A stretch of 34,253 nt of DNA from DASQWC01 sp035640475 (GTDB lineage: Bacteria > Actinomycetota > JAICYB01). Location: contig DASQWC010000135.1 in assembly GCA_035640475.1 (NCBI GenBank), forward strand, positions 1 to 34,253, in the 5' to 3' direction. The position numbers were made by a program, and so were the translations under genes. The first letter of the stretch is position 1. The number at the start of each line of letters is the position of its first letter. Of the stretch, positions 15,064-22,488 are shown one piece after another. The notes under the pieces are model-generated. The model was not told the DNA's origin. It did not search any database and saw only the letters and a list, made by a program, of their open reading frames with translations.

Positions 15064-17022
15064 TCAGATCGAATCGAGCTGGGTAGCGAGCTCGGCGGGA
15101 TCGCTCGTCGGTGCCCGGCAGACAAACTTCTCGCACACGTATGCAGTTGGTGTGTCCGTGTTCGGCTTGTCGCGCAGCAGCGCAACATCGTCGAGGATCG
15201 GCGCACCGCCGTCGCCGCGCCCGGCCAAGGCGCGGTTGGGAATGAACCGCTCGTGGACAACCCCGGAGAGCTCGCGAGACTCGGGTCCGGTGAACGCGAT
15301 CTCCTTCGGCGTCGAGACGTAAAAGTCGAGGCCGCACAACCACGTCGGGACGGCTTGCGCGGCCCGCTCCATGTACATGCGCGCAACGCGGAGGGCGTCG
15401 ATCGCGGGCGTTGCGAGCTCGCGGTCGTCGAGGAGATGCGCGAGGCGCTGGAGGACGAGAGCGAGGACGGCTCCGGGACTCGGTGTCGCCGACTCGATGA
15501 TCTCCTTCTGTCTGACGACGAGCTGGCGCTGATCGCTCGCGGTCGTGAAGAACCCCCCGGCCGGATCCGAGTAGTGCTCGACGGCTTGCCGCGAGAGTCG
15601 AATCGCCTCCTCGAGCCAGCGGGGTGCGAACGTCGCTTCCCACAGCCCGAGCAATCCGTCGGCGACGAACGCGTAGTCCTCGAGAAAGCCGGCGATCTGG
15701 GCGCGGCCGGCGCGATACGAGTGGAGGAGCCGCTCGCCGTCGCGCATCTTCTCGAGCACGAAAGAAGCGGCTCGGCGGGCTGCGTCGACGAAGTCGTCGC
15801 GGCCGAAGGCCGCGCCGGCTTCGGCGAAGGCCGCGACGGCCAGGCCGTTCCAGGAGGCGAGAACCTTGTCGTCCTTGCCCGGCCTGACACGGCGCGCGCG
15901 ATGCTCGAAGAGCTTCGCGCGCGCCTCGGCCGGGGGTTCGTCGCCCGTCGCGACGGGGTTGTTGAGACCCTCGAAGTTTCCGGACGGCGTAATTCCGTAG
16001 TACTCGGCCGCCTCGGGTGCGACGTCCATGAACTCGTCGTGGTCCCAGACGTAGAACTTGCCTTCGACGCCTTCCGAGTCGGCGTCCTCCGATGAATGGA
16101 AACCGCCGGCCTCGTCGAGCATGTCGCGCAGCAGGTACTCGAGCGTCTCGATCGCAATGCGCCGGTACAGCGGCTCCTTCCACAGCTGCCATGCATGCGT
16201 GTAGGTGCGGGCGAGCTGTGCGTTGTCGTAGAGCATCTTTTCGAAGTGCGGGATCGTCCACGTCGCGTCGACGGAGTAGCGGGCGAACCCGCCGCCGATC
16301 TGGTCGTACATGCCGCCGAGCGCCATGCGACGCAACGTGAGCTCCATTGCCTCGCGGACCCCGGCGCGCTTGTGCATCCGCAGCAGGAACTCGAGCACGG
16401 GCGCTTGCGGGAACTTGGGGGCCGAGCCGAACCCGCCGTGCGTTGCGTCGTGGGTCGACATGATCTGTGCGGCGGCACCGACGAGCAGATTGCCGCCGAG
16501 CGGATCGTGCGAAGCACGCGGTGACCCGCGATTGATTGCGTCGAGCACGCGCTGGCCTTGCGCGAGCAAGTCCTGTCGTCTGGTCGTCCACAACGTGGAT
16601 ACGTGCTCGAGAACTTGGCGAAACGACGGCATGCCTTGGCGCGGCTCGGGAGGGAAGTAGGTGCCGGCGAGGAAGGGGACACCCTCAGGTGTCATGAACA
16701 CAGTCATCGGCCAGCCGCCGTGGCCGGAGAGCGCCTGCGTCGCGGCCATGTAGACGGCGTCGACGTCCGGTCGTTCTTCTCGGTCGACTTTGATGTTCAC
16801 GAAGCGCTCGTTCATAAGCGCCGCAATCTCTTCGTCCTCGAAGGACTCGCGCTCCATGACGTGACACCAATGGCAGGCGGCATAGCCGATCGAGACGAGC
16901 ACGGGTTTGTCGTCTGCACGCGCACGCTCGAGCGGCTCGTCGCCCCACGGATGCCAATCGACCGGGTTGTCCTTGTGCTGCAACAGGTACGGGGACGTCT
17001 CGTCCGCGAGCCGGTTCGCCAT
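15064..17022 (-). CDS. DUF255/YyaL-type thioredoxin-domain protein
   Basis: This is a 652-residue member of the YyaL/spermatogenesis-associated protein 20 family. The N-terminal thioredoxin-like domain (DUF255) starts with NRLADETSPYLLQHKDNPVD and has a CHWC motif (C50, C53) where thioredoxins carry CGPC; HGGWPMTVF at 101-109 is a signature. The rest is an (alpha/alpha)6-toroid like those of sugar epimerases and cellulases (GGGFARYSVD, GLAVAAFAEA). No signal peptide is visible, so it is probably cytoplasmic. Start is the ATG at 17022, with GGGTGAG just upstream on the minus strand. The family's enzymatic role is not firmly established; a redox function is inferred from CxxC. Confidence 0.92.
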   Translation of the reverse strand: MANRLADETSPYLLQHKDNPVDWHPWGDEPLERARADDKPVLVSIGYAACHWCHVMERESFEDEEIAALMNERFVNIKVDREERPDVDAVYMAATQALSGHGGWPMTVFMTPEGVPFLAGTYFPPEPRQGMPSFRQVLEHVSTLWTTRRQDLLAQGQRVLDAINRGSPRASHDPLGGNLLVGAAAQIMSTHDATHGGFGSAPKFPQAPVLEFLLRMHKRAGVREAMELTLRRMALGGMYDQIGGGFARYSVDATWTIPHFEKMLYDNAQLARTYTHAWQLWKEPLYRRIAIETLEYLLRDMLDEAGGFHSSEDADSEGVEGKFYVWDHDEFMDVAPEAAEYYGITPSGNFEGLNNPVATGDEPPAEARAKLFEHRARRVRPGKDDKVLASWNGLAVAAFAEAGAAFGRDDFVDAARRAASFVLEKMRDGERLLHSYRAGRAQIAGFLEDYAFVADGLLGLWEATFAPRWLEEAIRLSRQAVEHYSDPAGGFFTTASDQRQLVVRQKEIIESATPSPGAVLALVLQRLAHLLDDRELATPAIDALRVARMYMERAAQAVPTWLCGLDFYVSTPKEIAFTGPESRELSGVVHERFIPNRALAGRGDGGAPILDDVALLRDKPNTDTPTAYVCEKFVCRAPTSDPAELATQLDSI

Positions 17023-17114
17023 CTGCTCACCCTATCCCCGGGACCGCGCTCTCCCGCTGCACGCAGGAGGTTGCGTAGGGAAGGGCGCCGCTGGCGGCGT
17101 CCTCGCGCCTCGGG

Positions 17115-17125
17115 CTACTCTGGTT
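17115..17125 (+). promoter_or_regulatory. Candidate promoter (GCTACTCTGGT) of the acyl-CoA dehydrogenase operon
   Basis: TACTCT (17117-17122) is a -10-like hexamer in the GCTANNCTGGT context also seen before the DUF177 gene and rpmF. A start near 17129 would place the palindrome at 17137-17154 at about +8 to +25, a normal position for repressor blockade. No -35 consensus is evident. Confidence 0.4.
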
Positions 17126-17136
17126 CAGGCATAGAC

Positions 17137-17154
17137 TTGACTGGCCAGTCAAGA
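17137..17154. promoter_or_regulatory. 18-bp palindromic operator (TetR type), site 1
   Basis: CTTGACTGGCCAGTCAAG is a perfect palindrome between the candidate promoter and the Shine-Dalgarno GGGGAGAG (17161-17168) of the first acyl-CoA dehydrogenase. Length, symmetry and position fit a TetR/FadR-type repressor site, and such repressors commonly control acyl-CoA dehydrogenase operons in Actinomycetota. A 15/18 match occurs at 31352-31369. The regulator gene is not in this window. It may also affect the divergent DUF255 gene, whose start is 115 bases away. Confidence 0.75.
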
Positions 17155-17173
17155 GATATGGGGGAGAGCTGAC

Positions 17174-18271
17174 GTGACGTTTGCATTTACCGAAGAGCAG
17201 CAAGAGCTCCGTTCCACCGCCGCCCGGTTCCTCGACGAGAAGTCGTCCTCGGCCATCGTTCGCGAGCTCATGGAGACAGACACCGGCTTCGACGAGGGCA
17301 CCTGGAAGCAGATGGCCGACCTCGGCTGGTTCGGCATGGCCATTCCCGAGGAGTACGGCGGGCTCGGCTTCGGCTTCGTCGAGGTCACGGTTCTGCTGGA
17401 AGAGATGGGCCGCAAGCTTCTCCCGGCTCCCTACCTCTCGTCGGTCATCTTCGGCGCGAACGCGATCCTCAATGCGGGAACCGAGGACCAGCGCAAGGAA
17501 TTGCTCCCAGGCATCGCGGACGGCACGACCCGGGCGACGCTCGCGTTCGTCGAGCCGTCCGGGAAGTGGGACATCGACGCGATCGAGGTCACCGAGTCCG
17601 GCGGCAAGATCTCCGGTACGAAGTCCTACGTGCTCGACGGCCACACGGCCACGCTGCTGATCGTCGCCGCGAAGTCGAGCGACGGCCTTGGGCTCTACCT
17701 CGTCGATCCCGACGCCGAGGGCGTCACACGCACGAAGCTCGAGACGCTCGACATGACGCGGAAGCAGGCGAAGATCGACTTCAACAACACGCCGGCCACG
17801 CGGCTCGGCTCCGGCGACGCTACCGAGGCCTTGCAGAAGACACTCAATCAGGCCGCGGCCGTGCTCTCGGCCGAGATGGTCGGGGGTGCGCAGCAGTGCC
17901 TGGACATGTCGACGCAGTACGCCAAGGAGCGCTACCAGTTCGGACGTCCGATCGGCTCCTTCCAAGCCATCAAGCACAAATGCGCGAACATGCTCATGGA
18001 AGTGGAGATGGCGCGCTCGGCCGCGTACTACGCCGGCTGGGCGGCCGCCGAGGATCCCGAAGAGCTGCCGCTGGCCGCGTCGCTGTCGAAGGCGTACTGC
18101 TCCGACGCGTACTTCCACGCCGCCGCCGAGAACATCCAGATTCACGGCGGCATCGGCTTCACGTGGGAGCACGACGCGCACCTGTACTTTCGGCGCGCGA
18201 AGTCGTCGGAGATCTATCTCGGCGACGCGACGTACCACCGCGAGCTCGTCGCCCAGAAGCTGGGGGTCTAA
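17174..18271 (+). CDS. Acyl-CoA dehydrogenase, small (FadE-type) subunit
   Basis: This 365-residue flavoprotein-family subunit introduces the alpha,beta double bond into an acyl-CoA. The N-terminal helical domain (TEEQQELRSTAARFL; PEEYGGLGFGFVE at 58-70), a middle beta domain and the C-terminal domain are all present. RYQFGRPIGSFQAIKH (253-268) and QIHGGIGFTWEHDAHLYFRR (322-341) are strong family motifs. The region that would carry the MCAD-type catalytic Glu reads SSEIYLGDATYH and does not match the usual EGT motif, which the next gene has. Together with the two-base spacing this suggests an alpha2beta2 heteromer like the mycobacterial FadE26-FadE27 or FadE28-FadE29 pairs. Start: GTG at 17174 with GGGGAGAG five bases upstream. 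Confidence 0.92.
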   Translation: MTFAFTEEQQELRSTAARFLDEKSSSAIVRELMETDTGFDEGTWKQMADLGWFGMAIPEEYGGLGFGFVEVTVLLEEMGRKLLPAPYLSSVIFGANAILNAGTEDQRKELLPGIADGTTRATLAFVEPSGKWDIDAIEVTESGGKISGTKSYVLDGHTATLLIVAAKSSDGLGLYLVDPDAEGVTRTKLETLDMTRKQAKIDFNNTPATRLGSGDATEALQKTLNQAAAVLSAEMVGGAQQCLDMSTQYAKERYQFGRPIGSFQAIKHKCANMLMEVEMARSAAYYAGWAAAEDPEELPLAASLSKAYCSDAYFHAAAENIQIHGGIGFTWEHDAHLYFRRAKSSEIYLGDATYHRELVAQKLGV

Positions 18272-18273
18272 GG

Positions 18274-19521
18274 ATGCAGTGGACGATCGAGGACACGCCG
18301 GAACGCGCGGCATTCCGCAAGGAGGTTCGCGACTGGTTGCGTGAGGCGCTTCCGGCCGGCTGGGCGGATGCGATCGAGTCGGGCGACGAAGAGAAGCTCG
18401 CGAAGGCGCGCGAGGGCTGGGACTTCCTCGGCTGGTCGCGGGTCATCGGAGGCTCCGGCTACGGAGCGCCGTTGTGGCCGAAGGAGTACGGCGGACTGTC
18501 GGGCGAGCCGTGGACGCAGAACATCGTCCGCGAAGAGCTCGCGCGCTACCGGCTCCCGACCGTCGGCGTGAACATCCTCGGTGTGGGCCTCGCCGGCCCG
18601 ACGCTGATCGCGCACGGCACCGACGAGCAAAAGGCGCGCTACCTCCAGAAGATCCTGACGTCCGAGGAGATCTGGTGCCAGCTCTTCAGCGAGCCCGGCT
18701 CCGGTTCCGACCTCGCGTCCTGTGGAACGCGCGCCGTCCGCTCCGACGGCGAATGGATCATCAACGGCCAGAAGGTGTGGACGTCGATCGCGCAGCTCTC
18801 GCATTTCGGGATGCTGCTCGCGCGCACCGATCCGGACAATACGAAGCACGAGGGGCTCTCGTACTTCATCGTGGACATGAAGGCGCCGGGCATAGACATC
18901 CGTCCGCTACGGCAGATCACCGGCTCGGCCGAATTCAACGAGGTGTACTTCACCGACGTTCGCATCCCGGCCGAGAACATCGTCGGCACGGAAGGCGACG
19001 GCTGGCGCGTTGCCCGAACCACGCTGATGAACGAGCGGGTCGCGCTGTCGGGGCTCTCCCTCGATGCCACCTCGTTCATGGGCGGCACGCGCAAAGACCC
19101 GTGGGCGCTGTTCGTCGATTCGATTCCGAACCGCAGCGACTCGGTGAACCGTCAGTACATCGCGCAGTCCTATATCGAGAAGGAAGTCAAGGAGATCACG
19201 CAGTTCCGCGCGAATGCGGCGCGTCTCCGCGGCGAGCAGCCGGGCCCGGAGGGCGCGGTCACGAAGGTCTACAACGCCGAGTTCAACAAGTGGCGGTCGA
19301 ACGGGCTCATGAACGTGAACGGTCCGGCCGCCATCGCGTGGGACAAGGGCGACACGGCCGCAGAGAATCGTGCACACGCATTCCTGCGCGCGCGGGCGAA
19401 CTCCATCGAAGGTGGGACGTCGGAGATCCTGCGCACGCAGATGGGCGAGCGTATCCTCGGGCTGCCGCGGGAGCCGGAAGTGGACCGGGGCATACCCTGG
19501 AAGGACATCAAGCGCAGCTGA
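18274..19521 (+). CDS. Acyl-CoA dehydrogenase, larger (FadE-type) subunit
   Basis: The protein has 415 residues from the ATG at 18274, two bases after the previous stop; the upstream open frame is a shadow of the first dehydrogenase gene. QLFSEPGSGSDLAS (137-150) and WIINGQKVWTS (161-171) are the conserved flavin and substrate blocks. ANSIEGGTSEILRTQMGERI (375-394) holds Glu379 at the MCAD Glu376-type catalytic position. In mycobacteria such pairs oxidise steroid side chains or branched acyl-CoAs; the substrate here is not known. The order dehydrogenase-dehydrogenase-binding protein suggests that the compound imported by the neighbouring transporter is oxidised here. Confidence 0.93.
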   Translation: MQWTIEDTPERAAFRKEVRDWLREALPAGWADAIESGDEEKLAKAREGWDFLGWSRVIGGSGYGAPLWPKEYGGLSGEPWTQNIVREELARYRLPTVGVNILGVGLAGPTLIAHGTDEQKARYLQKILTSEEIWCQLFSEPGSGSDLASCGTRAVRSDGEWIINGQKVWTSIAQLSHFGMLLARTDPDNTKHEGLSYFIVDMKAPGIDIRPLRQITGSAEFNEVYFTDVRIPAENIVGTEGDGWRVARTTLMNERVALSGLSLDATSFMGGTRKDPWALFVDSIPNRSDSVNRQYIAQSYIEKEVKEITQFRANAARLRGEQPGPEGAVTKVYNAEFNKWRSNGLMNVNGPAAIAWDKGDTAAENRAHAFLRARANSIEGGTSEILRTQMGERILGLPREPEVDRGIPWKDIKRS

Positions 19522-19540
19522 GTAGCTGAGGAGCGGGGGA

Positions 19541-21301
19541 ATGGAACGCCTCCTCGCCGTGCTCCGTCGATACCAGCCGCTGGTATTGACGCTGACGGCC
19601 ATCACGCTGATCGCCTTCCTGCTGCCCGACTCCGAGCCGGCGACGGTGCCCACGCCGGTCGAAGGAGCATCGGGAATCCAGGGCGCCGGCGCCGCCGAAC
19701 CGACCGACGGCGCTTCGGTCGACGCATCGAAAGCCGGTGCCGGCAGAGGGGGGGTGGGGTCGGCCGCCGTACAGGCGGGCACGGTCACACTCGAGGAAGC
19801 CAAGGCTAAAGGCCTCGAGATCGACTTCGGTCCCAACTGCGACACGGGAACCGAACGGATCAAGGTCCCGTCGCGGTACGCGCCGCCGTGTGTCGCCCGG
19901 TTCTCGGGATCCAACGGGGGCGCGACGGCGAAAGGCGTCACGGACAAGACGATCAACATCGTCGTCTACCGGCCCGAACCGGACCCCGCCGCCGACGCGA
20001 TCATCCAGGCCGCCGGCGCCAACGATTCGACCGAGGACGTCCAAGCGACGTACAAGGACTGGAAGACGTACTTCGAGTCGCACTACGAGACCTACGGACG
20101 CAAGGTCGTCCTGAAGTTCATTCGCGGGAGCGGTCCGTCGGACGACGACGCGGCGGCGCGCGCCGACGCCAAGACGGCCGACCTCGACCTGCACGCATTC
20201 GCCGTGTGGGCACACGTCGGAGCGCCCGCAGCCTTCGTCGACGAGCTCGCCGCCCGGGGCATCATCTCGATCACCGGATCGACACAGCCGACAAAGTTCT
20301 ATCTCGACCGCGCGCCGTATGGGTGGGGCGTCCAACTCAACGAAGACCAGGCGTTCATCCACACCGCGGAGTACATCGGCAAGCGCTTGGTTCGAAAGAA
20401 AGCGCGCTGGGCCGGAACCGCCGTCGTCCAGCAGCAAACGCGCTCGTTCGGTCTGATCTACACGGACAACGAGCAACAGACGAGCAAATCTGCCGTCGAT
20501 TCGTTCGCCCGCGAGCTGGCGAAGTACGGCGCGAAGCTCGTTGATCGCGTCCCGATTCGATCCGATCCGACGGCGGCCCAGGAGCAAGCGCGCCCGATCA
20601 TCCAGCGCTTCAAGGAGAAGGGCATCACGAGCGTCGTGTATAACGGCAGCGCGCTCGTCCCGATCTTCCTCACTCAAGAGTCGACGAGGCAACAGTACTT
20701 CCCCGAGTGGGTCATGACCGGCGGCAACCTCGTCGACACAACCTTCTTCGGCAGGACCTACGACCAGACGCAATGGTCGCATGCGTTCGGCGTATCACAG
20801 CTGTGGGTGCGTCCGCCCAAGCAGCGCACGGAACCCTGGTACCAGCACGAGTGGCAGCACTGCCGCGCGCCGACCGCCGTGGCCGAGTACGAGATCATCT
20901 ACCAGCCGGAGCTGATCTTCTACACCGGTGTGCACCTGGCCGGGCCGGTGCTGAACGCGCAGACGTTCCGGGATGCGTTGTTCGAGTTCCCCTCGCCGCC
21001 GGTCGGCGTGTCGTCGATCCACCGGTCGTTCGGACGACATGGGATCTGGAGCACCGACGACTACGGCGCCTTCGACGACACGACCGAAGTGTGGTGGGAC
21101 TCCGACGAGGTCGGCCAGGATGAGATCGAGAAGACCGGACGCGGAATGTATCGCTATGTGTCCGGTGGAAAACGGTACTTGCCCGGCTCGTGGCCGAGAA
21201 CCGAGCCGAAGGCCTTCGTCCTCGCCGGCACCGTCACGAAGCTCGACGATCTGCCGGGCCCCGACCGCTTCCCGCGGTACGAGGACAAGCACTGCAAGTA
21301 G
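19541..21301 (+). CDS. Membrane-tethered Liv-type substrate-binding protein (paralogue 3)
   Basis: This 586-residue protein belongs to the branched-chain amino acid (type I periplasmic) binding class. A short N-terminal helix (about 13-28, after RRYQP) has no lipobox Cys, so it is probably an uncleaved membrane anchor. A Pro/Ala/Gly-rich linker leads to C100 and C117 (CX16C), then the binding fold (GVTDKTINIVVY; ANDSTEDVQATYKDW; EYIGKRLVRKKARWAG). The C-terminus has GTVTKLDDL and GMYRYVSGGKRYLPGSWP, shared with the two minus-strand paralogues. GAGG/GGGGGA precede the ATG at 19541. It lies in the dehydrogenase operon, 19 bases after the second dehydrogenase gene. The ligand is unknown. Confidence 0.85.
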   Translation: MERLLAVLRRYQPLVLTLTAITLIAFLLPDSEPATVPTPVEGASGIQGAGAAEPTDGASVDASKAGAGRGGVGSAAVQAGTVTLEEAKAKGLEIDFGPNCDTGTERIKVPSRYAPPCVARFSGSNGGATAKGVTDKTINIVVYRPEPDPAADAIIQAAGANDSTEDVQATYKDWKTYFESHYETYGRKVVLKFIRGSGPSDDDAAARADAKTADLDLHAFAVWAHVGAPAAFVDELAARGIISITGSTQPTKFYLDRAPYGWGVQLNEDQAFIHTAEYIGKRLVRKKARWAGTAVVQQQTRSFGLIYTDNEQQTSKSAVDSFARELAKYGAKLVDRVPIRSDPTAAQEQARPIIQRFKEKGITSVVYNGSALVPIFLTQESTRQQYFPEWVMTGGNLVDTTFFGRTYDQTQWSHAFGVSQLWVRPPKQRTEPWYQHEWQHCRAPTAVAEYEIIYQPELIFYTGVHLAGPVLNAQTFRDALFEFPSPPVGVSSIHRSFGRHGIWSTDDYGAFDDTTEVWWDSDEVGQDEIEKTGRGMYRYVSGGKRYLPGSWPRTEPKAFVLAGTVTKLDDLPGPDRFPRYEDKHCK

Positions 21302-21339
21302 ACGAAGGGCGAAGCGGTATCGGCTCTCTGTACCGCCGG

Positions 21340-22488
21340 GTGCGCTGGCGCCTGCGGCGGAGACGACGACTCGTCGTGGCTGGATCGCTGATCGCGCTCG
21401 CGCTCGTGGCTGCGTGGGTGCTGCGTCCGGGCCCGAACCTTCGTGAGGGCTCCGATGTTGTGGAGACGGGGTCCGTCCGCATTGCCTCGCGCACGCCCGA
21501 TGCGTACCGCATCGTCTACCGGACGGAGTCACGCGCGGGCGGCGAGGTCGTCGTCGGGACCGAGCGCTTGTGGGTCAAGCGCCCCTTCAAGGCACGGAGC
21601 GAGTCGTGGACCGGCGCACCGCCCGGACGAAAGCGTACGAGCGTGACAATCAACGCGTTCGCGCGCATCAACGTGGGGAATTCAGCGTTTGCGATTCCGC
21701 CGGGCCCGGCGCCACAAGACAGACGCATCGAACGGTCGCTGGGCGAGATCACACATGCGGGATACCTCGAGCGGCGCGAGCTCAGAAGAGTGACCGGACG
21801 ACTGTGCCGCGTGTACCGCGCCGGCGGCGAGGGCGGGTCGGGAAGCCTCGAACGTCTGTCCGACGACAAGACGTACACGGATCTGTGCTTCGACGCCGCC
21901 GGGCTCGTGCTCGAAGAGGTCGCCTACAGCGACGGCAAGCTGTTGAATCGCAGCGTCGCCGTCACGGTCGACGAGTCGCCCCGCGTGCCCGACCGGCTGT
22001 TCCGGACGGGGGAACCCACGCTGTCGGCGCGCCAGGGCGGCGGGTCGGTCCGGGCGGCAGAGCCGGCGTCGCGGCCTCCGGGTGACTTCTGGGAGCTGTC
22101 GAACGTGCCGCGCGGCTTCAGGCATGAGGGCCGGTACGCCGTCATTCCGCCGCAATCGGGCTTCGACGACCCAACGATGCGATCGGGGATCATCGCGTTC
22201 ACCTCGGACGTTCTCGTGGACGGCTTGGATGTCGTCGTCGTCGAGCAAGGCTCGACGCTCGGCGGCTCACCGCCGTTCAGCGCCGACCCGAACGCGAAAC
22301 GCGTTCGGGCCGGCGCACTCGGACGAGGCGAGCTCCTCTACGGCCTGCGCACGAGCGAAGTCCGCGTTCTGCGCAAGGGAGGCAAGTTCGTCCGGGTCGT
22401 CGGGACCGTGGAACCCTCGAGGCTCCTCGCGATCGCGAGGAGCCTCGAGAAACGCCGGGGCGGCGAGCTGATCTATCTAGACGGCTAG
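21340..22488 (+). CDS. Membrane-anchored extracytoplasmic protein of unknown function
   Basis: The start is uncertain. The GTG at 21340 (382 residues) gives RWRLRRRRR followed by one membrane helix (about 11-28), an ideal N-in anchor. An ATG at 21190 is in frame but would overlap the 3' end of the binding-protein gene by 112 bases with Arg/Pro-rich shadow sequence, so I reject it. The ectodomain begins with beta-strand-rich sequence (RIVYRTESRAGGEVVVGTERLWVK) that recalls LolA/LppX or RseB-like lipid-binding folds, and it has one Cys pair (GRLCRVYRA, YTDLCFD). This resemblance is a guess from pattern. It ends on a CTAG that also provides the stop of the convergent gene. Confidence 0.65.
   Translation: MRWRLRRRRRLVVAGSLIALALVAAWVLRPGPNLREGSDVVETGSVRIASRTPDAYRIVYRTESRAGGEVVVGTERLWVKRPFKARSESWTGAPPGRKRTSVTINAFARINVGNSAFAIPPGPAPQDRRIERSLGEITHAGYLERRELRRVTGRLCRVYRAGGEGGSGSLERLSDDKTYTDLCFDAAGLVLEEVAYSDGKLLNRSVAVTVDESPRVPDRLFRTGEPTLSARQGGGSVRAAEPASRPPGDFWELSNVPRGFRHEGRYAVIPPQSGFDDPTMRSGIIAFTSDVLVDGLDVVVVEQGSTLGGSPPFSADPNAKRVRAGALGRGELLYGLRTSEVRVLRKGGKFVRVVGTVEPSRLLAIARSLEKRRGGELIYLDG

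Noticed and set aside
17566..18273. Long upstream extension of the second acyl-CoA dehydrogenase frame
   Set aside because: The extension is an out-of-frame reading of the first dehydrogenase gene; the ATG at 18274 is followed at once by a normal dehydrogenase N-terminus.
17027..18313. Minus-strand open frame of 428 codons opposite the first acyl-CoA dehydrogenase
   Set aside because: It is a shadow of a strongly supported gene with no motif; it also covers the operator and promoter region.
21190..21339. Upstream extension of the anchored unknown protein from ATG 21190
   Set aside because: It would overlap the preceding binding-protein gene by 112 bases; the translation there is Arg/Pro-rich shadow sequence, and GTG 21340 gives a good anchor.
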